Positions 1 to 9,860 of a stretch of 64,000 nucleotides of DNA are shown one piece after another. How positions within the stretch are numbered: position 1 is the stretch's first letter; each line of letters starts with the position of its first letter. A program made the translations under genes and the position numbers. Origin of the DNA: Bacteroides sp. GM023 (GTDB taxonomy: Bacteria > Bacteroidota > Bacteroidia > Bacteroidales > Bacteroidaceae); assembly GCF_014750685.1 (NCBI RefSeq), contig NZ_JAAXGE010000005.1, positions 620,001 to 684,000 on the forward strand. Reading direction: 5' to 3'. Under the pieces are notes generated by a model. That model was not told the origin of the DNA. It worked only from the letters and a program-made list of their open reading frames with translations, and made no database searches.

Positions 1-2584
1 ACAGTTCGCGAATGATTTTCGTAGCTTCCAATCCGTCCAGATTTGGCATCTTTATATCCATCAGAATAAGATCCGGCTTCACCTCATCATACATCGTGAC
101 CGCTTCCATTCCGTCATGTGCACGTATAAGACGATGCTTTTTGCCAAGAATAGCTTCCAATAAGTCGAAATTACTGTCCGTATCTTCGGCTATCAGAATA
201 CAGGCTGATTTAACATTATCCCAATCTTTTTCCGCTTCGCCGGACGATGAATCATTTCCTTCTGAAGAATCACGTTCATTGGACAAAGCAGAATCGCCAT
301 TTGGCAAAGCAGAGCCATCATTTGACGAAGCAGAACCACCATTCACTGCCGCTGCCGTAACGCCTTCACCTTCCGAAGACAAATCCTTTTCTGCGGCACT
401 CCTGCCCCTGTACGGCAAAGTAAATGTAAACGTCGTTCCCTTTCCCACTTCCGAACTGACAGAAATCTGTCCGCCGAGCCGTTCAACGATTGACTTACAA
501 ATAGACAATCCCAATCCCGTCCCCTGCGCATGCTGATTCAGCTTGGCGAAACGTTCAAAGACACGTCCCACCTTCTCCGGTTCAATGCCCGTACCCGTAT
601 CCGTCACATGGAAAACAATCTGATTGTCCACCAACTCATAACCATAACTGATACTACCTTCCTTCGTAAACTTCACCGCATTCCCAATCAGGTTCGAAAT
701 CACCTGGAACACCCGGTTCTTATCCGTTTCAATCATCAGACTTTCGTCCGAAGGCTCGTAAACAAGACTCACCCCCTGCGGAGTACGGAAAATATGCGCA
801 TCATGCACTTCCCTGCATAAATGATGCAGATTGACAGGGCCAAAAGAAAACTCAACGATTCCCGATTCAATCTTCGACAAATCGAGAATCTCGTTAATCA
901 ATTGCAGAAGACGCTCATTATTAGCATCGACAATATTATAATACGTCTTTCTCTCCTCCGCATCATCACTTTCAGCGATCAGATGCGAGAAACCGACGAT
1001 CGCATTCAGCGGCGTACGTATCTCGTGACTCATATTAGCAAGGAAAGCCGACTTCAGATTGTCGGACATCTCCGCCTTCTCCTTCGACGACATAAGTTCC
1101 CGCTTCATCATCTCAAGCTCCGTGACATCCCATTCGATACTTACGATGATAGGAGAGGAGAGCTCGTCCCCATCCACCCGTATCTTCCGTTTATCGAGAA
1201 TAATCAGATTCCCGTTCCTGTCCTTGCCTTCTGCTGTCCAGTGCAATCCCTTTCCAGTAGAAGCCACCTGAAGATCCTCCTGCCGCTTCTTTTCCGCCAC
1301 GATAAACGGATAATAATCGAAGTCGTTCATACCGATGGAAGTACCGGTGAGAAGATCCCGGTTGTACGACTCCCGGTTACGGTAAATATACCGGAAGTCA
1401 TTATTAATCTCCTTCACCACAATTCCCGCAGGAAGATTATTGATGGTAGTATCCATAATCAAGTTCAATCGCTTGATTTGAGCCTCATATCGCATCCGTT
1501 CGGAAATATCATGCGCGAACGACCAGTAACTTTCTTCCCCAGAATCATTGGTAACCTTGTACATCGTACATTCATAAGCCAGAATATCCCTGTTGATCTT
1601 TGATGGGTGAGGAGCAATGAACGTATTATTCCCACCATCCGTAGCGTTCCTGCAACGGGCATGCCATGCCTCTTGCGTAGGCAAATCCGCCGCCACATTG
1701 TAGATTTTCAACTGACTGATATCCCTGTTCTCCGCTATGCCATGATTGCGCAGGAAACGACGGTTAGCAAAAATAACCGTCCCGTCAGGCTTGGCAGCGA
1801 AAATACTCTCTTTCGCATTATTGATAGCATGTGTCAGTGTATTAATATCATTTCTGCGAAGTTGTATATCCGTGATATTCTGAATATACCCTTCGACATT
1901 CAGACTGCCGTCCGCAAGTTGATCGCGGAGATAAGTCTGAATACGCATATAAAATATTCGTCCGTCCACACGAACACGATAACTGATACTTTCCGTATTG
2001 AAACCTTCCAGATTCCTGTTACACCACTCGTCAAAAGTATGGCAATCTTCCTTGACAATCAATTCCCTGTACTTGTCGAAATGAATATGCTGCGTCTCCT
2101 CAGTCGATAACACACCCGTGTAACCCTGATAATGAAAAACATTCTCATTCGTATTGTACGTCCATTGCCCGATTTGAGCCACCTTCTGAATCTCCCGCAG
2201 TGTGCGGTTCGTCTGTTCCAGTTTACGTTTCACATTGCTTCTTTGCGTGATGTCGCGATATTGGCAGAGCACCATATCATCATACGGATACATGAGACAT
2301 TTGAAATAATACGTCTCACCCTTCAGCACCAGCTTGAAATTCTTGCTGATACTCCGTTGCTCTTCGATTACCGTCTGGAAGACGGGCATCACCCTCTCCC
2401 GTGTATATTCCGGCAGAAGTTCGAATATATTCTTACCCAATAGTACATCTGCTTGCAGAAACCATGCATCACAATAGGAAGCGATGTCTATGCAGACACC
2501 GTTCCTGTCCACCAACAGCATCGTATCAGCCGTCAGTTTCAGTATTCTCTGTGCGTTACTTGCATCATGTAATGTTCTGTCCAT
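1..2584 (-). CDS. Hybrid two-component sensor kinase with PAS repeats (3' end outside window)
   Basis: Cytoplasmic hybrid histidine kinase. I translated it directly: the frame from the ATG at 2584 stays open to the window edge, giving 861 residues, so the C-terminus is missing. No signal peptide or membrane segment is visible. Several PAS/PAC-like units fill residues 1 to about 500. The H-box (MSHEIRTPLN) has the phospho-accepting His at 520, the N-box (SNLIGNAVKF) is near 630, DTGTGI near 661 and GTGLGLSI near 686. A Ser/Glu/Asp/Gly-rich linker of roughly 50 residues leads to a receiver domain with the phospho-accepting Asp at 843 (LILMDIKMP). It follows the last EPS glycosyltransferase gene by 74 bp on the same strand, so it may be co-transcribed or may regulate the locus; that is inference. 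A DNA-binding output domain could lie beyond the edge. Confidence 0.93.
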   Translation of the reverse strand, partial: MDRTLHDASNAQRILKLTADTMLLVDRNGVCIDIASYCDAWFLQADVLLGKNIFELLPEYTRERVMPVFQTVIEEQRSISKNFKLVLKGETYYFKCLMYPYDDMVLCQYRDITQRSNVKRKLEQTNRTLREIQKVAQIGQWTYNTNENVFHYQGYTGVLSTEETQHIHFDKYRELIVKEDCHTFDEWCNRNLEGFNTESISYRVRVDGRIFYMRIQTYLRDQLADGSLNVEGYIQNITDIQLRRNDINTLTHAINNAKESIFAAKPDGTVIFANRRFLRNHGIAENRDISQLKIYNVAADLPTQEAWHARCRNATDGGNNTFIAPHPSKINRDILAYECTMYKVTNDSGEESYWSFAHDISERMRYEAQIKRLNLIMDTTINNLPAGIVVKEINNDFRYIYRNRESYNRDLLTGTSIGMNDFDYYPFIVAEKKRQEDLQVASTGKGLHWTAEGKDRNGNLIILDKRKIRVDGDELSSPIIVSIEWDVTELEMMKRELMSSKEKAEMSDNLKSAFLANMSHEIRTPLNAIVGFSHLIAESDDAEERKTYYNIVDANNERLLQLINEILDLSKIESGIVEFSFGPVNLHHLCREVHDAHIFRTPQGVSLVYEPSDESLMIETDKNRVFQVISNLIGNAVKFTKEGSISYGYELVDNQIVFHVTDTGTGIEPEKVGRVFERFAKLNQHAQGTGLGLSICKSIVERLGGQISVSSEVGKGTTFTFTLPYRGRSAAEKDLSSEGEGVTAAAVNGGSASSNDGSALPNGDSALSNERDSSEGNDSSSGEAEKDWDNVKSACILIAEDTDSNFDLLEAILGKKHRLIRAHDGMEAVTMYDEVKPDLILMDIKMPNLDGLEATKIIREL

Positions 2585-2658
2585 GTCTGTTTTCTTTTTT
2601 TTAGATGATTGAGACTGTCGTGTCCCATTAAGATAACAAAAGATTCAATGATTTGTTT

Positions 2659-3873
2659 TTACTTCTCCGCCCGCTTTGCCTTTTCCCAGGCTCCGCTTCC
2701 TTTCTTCTTTTTCAGATAGCGTATTCCTTTCAGCACATTGACATTCATAAAAAGAAAATAATACGGAATGAAAAGCAACTTATTCTTTATCTGCTTGGTA
2801 GACAGGTAATATCCCCAATACCCTAAAACATAAAAGAGAACCTGCAATCCGAGCAATACCCCATAAAACACCGTCGAACCACCCAGCAATAAAATCGCTA
2901 CATTCAACGGCAAGAGAGCGAACAACAGAAACGGCGTGACAGACCACCGCAGCACCCGGTGCGACGTATATTGAAAACTCAACACCCCGTACCGGAAAGG
3001 ATTCAGCAACGGGCGCAACCGCCAGATAGACTGCAATCCACCCGCAGCAATACGTACCTTCCGCTTCTCTTCCTCCCGCATATCCGCCGATCCGCTTTCG
3101 ATAGCATACGCATTGGTACAATAAGCAATCGTGTACCCCTTCATCGTAATCCTCAAAGAAAGAATAAAATCATCCAGCAACGTATCCGGCTCCATCGCCT
3201 CGAACAACTCCCGGCGTACGGCAAACAACTCTCCCGCAGCCCCCACAGCCGAATACAACCGTGCATCCAACGCCTTCAACGTCGACTCATACTTCCAGTA
3301 AATCCCTTCACCACCGGCAGCCGCCCCGTCCTTCGTCTGCACAGCAATCCGTTTCTCGCCTGCCACGCAACCCACTTTCTCGTCTTGAAAAGCAAGCACA
3401 ATCTCCCGTATCGCTTCGCGGTTCACCATCGTGTTGGCATCTGTAAATACGACTAATGGCGTTTCTATTAGCGTCATTCCGCGCGTCATCGCCGCCGTCT
3501 TTCCCTGTCTCAACGGCTGAAAATAGACCGTCGCTTTCCCCTGCCAACGAGTCTGCAAACGCTCATTCGTCCCGTCATCGCTACCATCCGTCACCCATAC
3601 AATGTGCAACTTATCCGCAGGATAATCAAGCTCAAGACTATTCTCCATCTTCTCATCCACCACATCTTCCTCATTGAAAGCAGTGATGAAAAGCGTCACT
3701 TCCGGCAGCTCATTGTCCGATGCCGGCAGCGAACGTTTCACCGGCTTCACGAAAAGCTCCTTCAGCTTGACAAGAATATAAAGCACAATTCCGTAACCCA
3801 GATACGTGTAGAAAACAACGAACAGGGTAAACCAGAAAATAATTTCAAGACAGAGGATAAGGGTATTGTTCAT
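2659..3873 (-). CDS. Membrane-bound GT2 glycosyltransferase (cellulose-synthase-like)
   Basis: 404 residues. A family 2 glycosyltransferase probably extending the exopolysaccharide repeat unit or chain at the inner membrane. One N-terminal membrane segment (about residues 8-30) precedes the GT-A catalytic domain. That domain shows TAFNEED at the nucleotide-binding start, the metal-binding TDAN near 143 and LLDDF near 233 at the position of the catalytic Asp. Several hydrophobic segments follow (about 305-385), then a Lys-rich tail. The domain order resembles poly-GlcNAc and cellulose synthase-like enzymes, but I see no clear QxxRW, only a basic segment after the DDF motif. It is the last gene of the minus-strand EPS operon. 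Sugar and linkage cannot be told from sequence. Confidence 0.85.
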   Translation of the reverse strand: MNNTLILCLEIIFWFTLFVVFYTYLGYGIVLYILVKLKELFVKPVKRSLPASDNELPEVTLFITAFNEEDVVDEKMENSLELDYPADKLHIVWVTDGSDDGTNERLQTRWQGKATVYFQPLRQGKTAAMTRGMTLIETPLVVFTDANTMVNREAIREIVLAFQDEKVGCVAGEKRIAVQTKDGAAAGGEGIYWKYESTLKALDARLYSAVGAAGELFAVRRELFEAMEPDTLLDDFILSLRITMKGYTIAYCTNAYAIESGSADMREEEKRKVRIAAGGLQSIWRLRPLLNPFRYGVLSFQYTSHRVLRWSVTPFLLFALLPLNVAILLLGGSTVFYGVLLGLQVLFYVLGYWGYYLSTKQIKNKLLFIPYYFLFMNVNVLKGIRYLKKKKGSGAWEKAKRAEK

Positions 3874-3899
3874 AGACGTATTATTTGTTTAAATGGATT

Positions 3900-5411
3900 T
3901 TATTCAACTCGCTGCAACAATTCATTTTTCGTTTCGGATTCTTTCAGCATACTCACAAAATAGAAAGCATCTGCTTTGGCAGAAGCATCTGTCGTATTCG
4001 CTTCATATCGTTTTACGAAGTTTTCGGCATGTGCAACTAAAAATGTCCGGCAGTCAATATTCAGCATGAGATTTCCTGCATGGTCACCGTAAGAAAGACC
4101 GGTGACATCTTCATTCGATTCCAAGCTTTCTATATCTTCAACTTTAAGTCCGAGAATATTGACAGTGACAGATGGATAATAGAAATTATTTTCCCCGTTC
4201 ATACTCAAAGTCAGCTTCCACGTATGCGTATCCACTTTTTCAATATTCGGTTTACAGTTCAGCCGGTAATAGTAATACTCATAATACTCCTCTTGGTTGG
4301 CGAACCACATCGAATCGTCGCCATCCCGTCCATACGTGTCGTTGAGCCACACCAGAAAATCCACCCATCCGGTATCCGTGTTGTGTGCACCTATGGAGAT
4401 AGCAGCCCGTTCTTCTTTGGGGAGCTTTAATTCTTCGAGGATAGCAGCTTTAATCATATCCGGATTTGTCAGTCCGCTGCCTTGGGGCGGATCGTAGAAC
4501 GCCCTTTCGATCACTACCTTTTCAAAATCCCTATTTTCTTGGAATGGATATAGCTTTATTGCTTCGCTTTGCGCGCATATGGTTCTGACAGGGTTATGTT
4601 GCATGGCAGCTTCGATATACATTTTGTCCCTGTTGGGTTCTGCAAGCATTTTGCAGACACGATTGTTTAGCTTTTTGCGCATAATGTTCTGGGCGACACA
4701 AAAGTGCTCCTTTAGCCTTTCCACCGTTTTCTCCTCTTTCGTGACTTTCAAGTCATGGAAAGCGATACCTACACCATAGTTTGTCATTTCCTGCAAGTTG
4801 CCCCATACTAATCCATCTTTTTTGTAAAATCGAAAATCATTTCTTGTATATCCTTTTTGTACCCAAGTAGTGGCATTCATGAAATCCCATTCGGCAGCCA
4901 CCGTTGTTCCGAAAGAGAATCTTACTTCCCGTCCCGTTCCGTCTTCCCGTCTCGTTCCGTCGGTACTTGCCAATGTCTTTCCCAGTGAATAACTGTCACT
5001 CGGTAAGTCACCGTTTTGCAGATGAGCCAGGTCACAATTGTAACTGTAAGATAGAGGTTTGCCGTGAATCGCTGCCCACGTGTATGAAAAAGCCGACTGC
5101 ATACAATCGTCCTGTGTCATCATAAACAGCCAGTCTTTATTATATTTTAATGGTGGTATTTCTGCATATAGATACGATACCGTTCTGTCGGTTTTCAGAT
5201 GAATCGTAATTTCTACCTCTTTGTTGACAGTTTCACTGCTAAAAGGATACATAAATTCCGTTTCGCAGATGACATCCCGCCTCTGGTCGTTGTTGTCATT
5301 TCCCTCTCCATCCTTACCATCCTGATAAAGATTAATCTTACGGATACAACCGGACATAGTCAAGCTGACGATTATACATAGAATGATACCAATATTAAAT
5401 TTCCTACACAT
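3900..5411 (-). CDS. Large lipoprotein of unknown function in the EPS operon
   Basis: 503 residues, not recognised. A short basic N-terminus, a hydrophobic stretch and a lipobox-like MSGC with Cys at 22 indicate an exported lipoprotein. The region just after the Cys is rich in Asp, Gly and Asn. The mature part is acidic and mixed alpha/beta in look, with a Tyr-rich run around [10 protein letters not shown], and no catalytic motif I can name. It lies 26 bp upstream of the GT2 gene at 2659-3873 and 39 bp downstream of the GT2 gene at 5451-6305, so it is probably in the operon. Its place among glycosyltransferases suggests a role in anchoring, secreting or modifying the polysaccharide, but this is only inferred from context. 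Confidence 0.75.
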   Translation of the reverse strand: MCRKFNIGIILCIIVSLTMSGCIRKINLYQDGKDGEGNDNNDQRRDVICETEFMYPFSSETVNKEVEITIHLKTDRTVSYLYAEIPPLKYNKDWLFMMTQDDCMQSAFSYTWAAIHGKPLSYSYNCDLAHLQNGDLPSDSYSLGKTLASTDGTRREDGTGREVRFSFGTTVAAEWDFMNATTWVQKGYTRNDFRFYKKDGLVWGNLQEMTNYGVGIAFHDLKVTKEEKTVERLKEHFCVAQNIMRKKLNNRVCKMLAEPNRDKMYIEAAMQHNPVRTICAQSEAIKLYPFQENRDFEKVVIERAFYDPPQGSGLTNPDMIKAAILEELKLPKEERAAISIGAHNTDTGWVDFLVWLNDTYGRDGDDSMWFANQEEYYEYYYYRLNCKPNIEKVDTHTWKLTLSMNGENNFYYPSVTVNILGLKVEDIESLESNEDVTGLSYGDHAGNLMLNIDCRTFLVAHAENFVKRYEANTTDASAKADAFYFVSMLKESETKNELLQRVE

Positions 5412-5450
5412 AGGCTTTCATCTCTTTCTTTTTCTATTGAATGTTCCTCC

Positions 5451-6305
5451 TTATTTCTTCTTCACAAGATTACTCTCCTCATCCTTATACTCTTTCTTTT
5501 TGGTAAAAAGACCTCCGATTCCCTTCAAGCGACTGACGACACGTACTTTAAAACTATTGAATAGACTTCCGTCAGCTCCCACAGTGCCATATCCTGTCAC
5601 GGCACGTGCCTTCCGTTTGCGCACAAATGCAATCTTTCCGAACTGCTTCAGTTGCAATGCCAGATACCCGTCCTCGCCCCGTATAATATCCGTGCGGATT
5701 CCAGTTTTCCGTGCATACTCCGTGCGGTAGGCAAACACCAGTCCGCGCACACTAAGTTCGGGACGTTTGAAAGACTGCATCCACAAATGCAGGTCGCGGG
5801 CAGACTCATAAAACTTCAGTCCCAACCACGAGTGATCCTTGTCCGGGATATAACTCCAAAGCGAACTTACAGCCACCACACCCGGCTTTTCAAGCTCATC
5901 CACCATCGTTTCCACATACTTCGGCGGATACATAGTGTCAGAGTCTATGTTGATATGATATTTTCCGCGAGCTTGGTTCAGTCCGCAGAGTCGCGCAAAG
6001 CCACAGCTATGCTGCGTTTCCGTGAAGTATGGCACCCCGCATGCTTCGTATATTTCGGCTGTGCGGTCTTTCGATTCATTATCCACGCCGATGATTTCCA
6101 CGGGGTATTTACATTTCATCTCACTCAGCGACCACAGGCAGGCGAGCAGATGCTTTTCCTCATTGTATCCGATGAGCGATACAGTGACAAGCGGTTCGTT
6201 ACTCTGCAATCCGGCCAGATTGCGGCGAACTTCCTCGATAACGGATTGCGGAGCTTCCGCAAAAGGTTTCTCATATACCTGTAAATACTTAGAATACCAT
6301 TCCAT
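5451..6305 (-). CDS. GT2 family glycosyltransferase
   Basis: 284 residues, soluble. A family 2 (GT-A fold) glycosyltransferase of the EPS locus. VTVSLIGYNEEKHL near residue 42 starts the nucleotide-binding domain, VDNESKDRT forms the second conserved segment, and NIDSDTMYP supplies the DxD metal site near residue 120. GEDGYLA near residue 210 is at the position of the catalytic acid region. The C-terminus is very basic (KKKEYKDEE and a final KKK), perhaps for membrane contact. The next upstream gene, the GT4 at 6317-7474, ends 11 bp before this start, which supports a common transcript. The acceptor and donor sugars cannot be assigned. Confidence 0.88.
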   Translation of the reverse strand: MEWYSKYLQVYEKPFAEAPQSVIEEVRRNLAGLQSNEPLVTVSLIGYNEEKHLLACLWSLSEMKCKYPVEIIGVDNESKDRTAEIYEACGVPYFTETQHSCGFARLCGLNQARGKYHINIDSDTMYPPKYVETMVDELEKPGVVAVSSLWSYIPDKDHSWLGLKFYESARDLHLWMQSFKRPELSVRGLVFAYRTEYARKTGIRTDIIRGEDGYLALQLKQFGKIAFVRKRKARAVTGYGTVGADGSLFNSFKVRVVSRLKGIGGLFTKKKEYKDEESNLVKKK

Positions 6306-6316
6306 GAGTTTTTGAT

Positions 6317-7474
6317 TTATGATTTTTGAGGTGATTGATTGTCAGAGGTTAACTCCTCAAACAACAGTTTCCAATGTTCAACAATATTCTCCATCCGGAA
6401 TCGCTGTGCGTTGATACGTGCCTGTTGCCCCATCTCCATCCGTATGTTTTCATTCTCTATCAGCCAGGAGATTTTCTCCGCCAGCTTTTCTATATTCCCG
6501 TTTTCGACCAGCAGGCCGTCTTTTCCGTCGTCAATAATATCCTTTGGCCCGCAAGGACAGTCGAAAGAAACAGGTGGCACGCCGCATGACATTGCTTCGG
6601 TGATAACCATTCCGAAACCTTCAAAACGAGAGGATAAGACGAAGATGGAACTTTCGCAATACTTGTCCGTGATATTGGGTACGGTATGTTCCAGTATGCA
6701 TGAGCCGGTCATCTCCAAATCGTTTATTCGTTGCTGAAAAGAATCTCTCAACGCGCCGTCACCGTAGATGCGCAGTATCCACGAAGGATGCTTTTTAGAA
6801 ACGATCTTCCATGCCTCTATCAGTATATCAAATCCCTTTTGGGGAGCATATCTCCCAGCGGCAATGATTTGCCGGGCGCTGCAATCCGAGAAACGGTCGG
6901 TCGGCGTAATAATAGGATTGGGAATCACACAGATATTCTCCAAATCAGGCCAGAATGTTGCTTCTTCATGTGTGAGAACTACAAATTTGTCTAACTGTTG
7001 CAGATTCTTCTGCAATTCTTTTTCCCATCTCTTTTGTAATAGATTTCCGAAGAATCCCCCTTTGCCCACGCCGTAAGAATAGCGTGTGACGTGAAATTCA
7101 CCGACCTTCTTGCTGCCATCAGCGATAGAATGAATAAATTTCACCTCCCGCCGTATGGTTGAAAGCGTGATGTCCGGGCGTATATCCATCAACAGACGGG
7201 TAAAACGCTTGCGGAACTTATGATAACGAAACGGATATTTCAGTAATTTACTTATCGTCGACTGGTTGAAAGGCCAGTCAAATGCCACGTCAATGTCTAT
7301 ATGTTTCACTTTGGGCGAAAGAGCGAAATGGATTTCCCTGTCCCGTTGTTCAGACGTGATGATATACACTTCATACCCTTCACAATGCTCGGCAAGATAG
7401 TTTGCCTTGAAAGTGACAATACGCTCCAGTCCGCCGGGAGCATAAAGTGAGGGTAAGTAGTATGCGATTTTCAT
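6317..7474 (-). CDS. GT4 family glycosyltransferase, downstream copy of a tandem pair
   Basis: 385 residues. A GT-B fold, family 4 retaining glycosyltransferase. The N-terminus MKIAYYLPSL with GGLER is the usual Gly-rich start of the acceptor domain. The donor domain shows AAGRYAPQKGFD near residue 205, RIYGDG, the SSRFEGFGMVITEAM motif with the E-x7-E acid pair, and CGVPPVSFDCPCGP. It matches its upstream neighbour (7486-8640) over its whole length, most strongly in the C-terminal half, so the two arose by tandem duplication. The CPCGP insertion is shared by both. They probably add related sugars or act in sequence on the repeat unit; this is inference. Confidence 0.9.
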   Translation of the reverse strand: MKIAYYLPSLYAPGGLERIVTFKANYLAEHCEGYEVYIITSEQRDREIHFALSPKVKHIDIDVAFDWPFNQSTISKLLKYPFRYHKFRKRFTRLLMDIRPDITLSTIRREVKFIHSIADGSKKVGEFHVTRYSYGVGKGGFFGNLLQKRWEKELQKNLQQLDKFVVLTHEEATFWPDLENICVIPNPIITPTDRFSDCSARQIIAAGRYAPQKGFDILIEAWKIVSKKHPSWILRIYGDGALRDSFQQRINDLEMTGSCILEHTVPNITDKYCESSIFVLSSRFEGFGMVITEAMSCGVPPVSFDCPCGPKDIIDDGKDGLLVENGNIEKLAEKISWLIENENIRMEMGQQARINAQRFRMENIVEHWKLLFEELTSDNQSPQKS

Positions 7475-7485
7475 GGTTGAATGAT

Positions 7486-8640
7486 TTAATTTGTTTTCGG
7501 ATCAGGCACAAGGCTTTCAAACAATTGCTTCCATTGATTGCCAATGTTCTCTGTTTTAAATCGTTGCACATCAATGCGTGCCTGCCGTCCCATCTCTTTG
7601 CGGGTTTCTTCATTTTCTATCAGATAGCAGATCTTTTCCGCCATCTCCTTTATGTTGCCGTCTTCCACCAGTAATCCGTCTTTTCCGTCGTCAATAATAT
7701 CCCGTGGTCCGCACGGGCAGGTGAACGATACGGGCGGCACGCCACACGCCATCGCTTCGATAATCACCATCCCGAACCCCTCAAAACGGGATGAGAGAAC
7801 GAAAATGGAACTTTCGCAATATTTATCCACGATATTCGAGACGGTAGGTTCGAGGATACAGCTCTCGGTGATTCCCAACGAATCAATTTGCTGTTGAAGT
7901 TGCTCCCGCATACCATCCCCGTAGATGCGCAATACCCAGTCCGGATGCTTTTTGGCAACGAGTTGCCAAGCCGGGATGAGCCGGTCGAATCCTTTTTGCG
8001 GTACGTAACGTCCGGCGGCTATCACTTGCTTGTTGCTGCCGTCGGATACTTTTTCAGGGAAAAAGGGGAGTGGGTTGTAAATCACTTCCACATTGCTCAG
8101 TTCAGTCCATTCGCGGGCATCCTCATGGCTGAGGACGATGAAACGTTTCAGTTGGCGGAGTTGGCGTATGAGCTGGATTCTCCAACATTTTCTGACGATA
8201 GCCCGTATGAAAGCCGGCAACCGGCTGTTGCTGAAATCCCGGTAGTTGGACTTGTTGAAGTGAATTTCCCCCAGCTTGATACTTCCATCCGTCAGTTTGT
8301 TGATGAAGTTGATATCCCGGCGGAGCAAGGAGATCGTGATATCCGGTTTAATCCGGTGCAGGCATTCGTCAAGTTTGTTTTTAAACAACTTTTGCTTCGC
8401 CATGTATTGAGGAATCTTTTTATAAAGAGGCAAATTATCCACATGAGAATAATTGATGTCCAGTTGGTGAACAGTGATAGACGGATGAAGTGGGTAGTAT
8501 GGCTTTCGCCCTTCACCGTCTGTGAGAAAGATGTGTATTTCATAACCGAACACTTCGGCAAAGTAATTTGCTTTTAGTGACAATACCCGTTCCATGCCGC
8601 TAGGGTAGTCGAGCGAAGGAATACAGTAGGCTATCTTCAT
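7486..8640 (-). CDS. GT4 family glycosyltransferase, upstream copy of a tandem pair
   Basis: 384 residues. A GT-B, family 4 glycosyltransferase. It starts MKIAYCIPSLDYPSGMER, and the donor domain carries AAGRYVPQKGFD, RIYGDG, SSRFEGFGMVIIEAM and CGVPPVSFTCPCGP. It is a paralogue of the gene at 6317-7474, with 11 bp between the two. The N-terminal acceptor-binding half has diverged more than the donor half, as expected when a duplicate changes acceptor but keeps the type of nucleotide-sugar. There is an ATG start at 8640 and a gap of 41 bp to the upstream glycosyltransferase. Part of the EPS operon. Confidence 0.9.
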   Translation of the reverse strand: MKIAYCIPSLDYPSGMERVLSLKANYFAEVFGYEIHIFLTDGEGRKPYYPLHPSITVHQLDINYSHVDNLPLYKKIPQYMAKQKLFKNKLDECLHRIKPDITISLLRRDINFINKLTDGSIKLGEIHFNKSNYRDFSNSRLPAFIRAIVRKCWRIQLIRQLRQLKRFIVLSHEDAREWTELSNVEVIYNPLPFFPEKVSDGSNKQVIAAGRYVPQKGFDRLIPAWQLVAKKHPDWVLRIYGDGMREQLQQQIDSLGITESCILEPTVSNIVDKYCESSIFVLSSRFEGFGMVIIEAMACGVPPVSFTCPCGPRDIIDDGKDGLLVEDGNIKEMAEKICYLIENEETRKEMGRQARIDVQRFKTENIGNQWKQLFESLVPDPKTN

Positions 8641-8681
8641 TTTTTTATAGAATATTGTTTGTTAATACTGTGTTATGTTGA

Positions 8682-9806
8682 TTATATTTTAAAGTCAATC
8701 GCGTCAATCACTTTCTGCATTTGCGCTTTCCATGATAGCGGGCGGGCAGATTCCCGTATTTCCTCGGGCGTCATATCCCCCGCATTGCAAAAGTCGATCA
8801 GCCCTTGAATATCAATGGGAGATTCATCGGGTGGCACTTTCCATACATAGGGCATACGGTCAAAATCCTCATCCATTTCCGAATATGTGAACGCAAACCC
8901 GCGTGCGGCATATTCACGGTTTTTCAGTGTTTTGATGTACGTGATTCCGCTGCGGTGACGTCCCAGACTGCCGATGGCAAAATCCGCCATTTCAAACTGA
9001 GCGTCCAGTTCCTCACCGTGCATAGGGCCGTGTAAGAGTATATATTGTTCCAGATGATGATCGCGTATGACAGGCAAAATGCTTTCCCGTTCCCGTTCGC
9101 CGGATAGCGGGCCTACGATGTGAAAGTACACCTTATACTCCGGGTTGTTCCGGTAGTATTCCGCCATACCGCGCACAAGGCGGTCGAATCCGTGCCAGTA
9201 ATGCACCTCCGCCACTCCGATGAGATGCAACTCTTTTGAGATGTCATTCTGGCGGCGCTTCATCGGGATGGCTTCAAAATCTATTCCGTTTGAGATACGT
9301 ATGGTATGCCCGCCAAAGATTTCTTCTTCATTGGAGAAGGTGACTATTCCGTCCAGGAGCTTTGCGAGCTGGCGGCGGAAGCAACGGTCGATGGCGAGAT
9401 TAAATTTCATGGCGCGGGTGACGTACTCCTGGTCGTAAGGATATGTCGGGATTTCCATCACCACCTTAGCTCCTGTACGTTTCAGCCGCTTCACCAGTCG
9501 CAGGGTGAAAGGACTGGCATTATGATATGACCGGATATATACAAAGTCGATGTTTTCTTTGCGGGCATAGCTGATGATGGGGGAGTAGTAGACTCGTTTC
9601 CACACTTTGGCGGTGAGTCCTGTCCCGAAATCGGCAATCACCTCATCATTCACCATCCAACGCCGTTCGCCGTGGGGGGTGACGTCATAATGACACAAAC
9701 GCACATCCACATTACATTCTCTGAGGGCTTTTACCTGATAATGTATCTTCTTACTAATTCCGTTAGCCTCATTGAAACCGTGAAATATAAGGAAAAGGGC
9801 TTTCAT
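8682..9806 (-). CDS. Glycosyltransferase, GT-B fold (group 1-like)
   Basis: 374 residues from the ATG at 9806, preceded by an A/G-rich stretch (AGAAAAAAGAACG). A longer reading from a TTG at 9830 is possible but less likely. MKALFLIFHGFNEANG and SKKIHYQ give a group 1-like N-terminal domain. LIGVAEVHYWHGFDRLV near residue 190 opens the donor domain, followed by FHIVGPLSG and a region with SLGRHRSGI where the acidic donor-binding motif would be; a standard E-x7-E is not clear. Context in the EPS operon supports a sugar-transfer role. Donor and acceptor are unknown. Confidence 0.83.
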   Translation of the reverse strand: MKALFLIFHGFNEANGISKKIHYQVKALRECNVDVRLCHYDVTPHGERRWMVNDEVIADFGTGLTAKVWKRVYYSPIISYARKENIDFVYIRSYHNASPFTLRLVKRLKRTGAKVVMEIPTYPYDQEYVTRAMKFNLAIDRCFRRQLAKLLDGIVTFSNEEEIFGGHTIRISNGIDFEAIPMKRRQNDISKELHLIGVAEVHYWHGFDRLVRGMAEYYRNNPEYKVYFHIVGPLSGERERESILPVIRDHHLEQYILLHGPMHGEELDAQFEMADFAIGSLGRHRSGITYIKTLKNREYAARGFAFTYSEMDEDFDRMPYVWKVPPDESPIDIQGLIDFCNAGDMTPEEIRESARPLSWKAQMQKVIDAIDFKI

Positions 9807-9860
9807 TCGTTCTTTTTTCTCTGTATTCAACTATATTGTTTATAATGTCTTTTTCTATTC

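Noticed and set aside
12-2443. Series of plus-strand open frames
   Set aside because: All are antisense to the continuous hybrid histidine kinase frame, which has correct motifs through its length.
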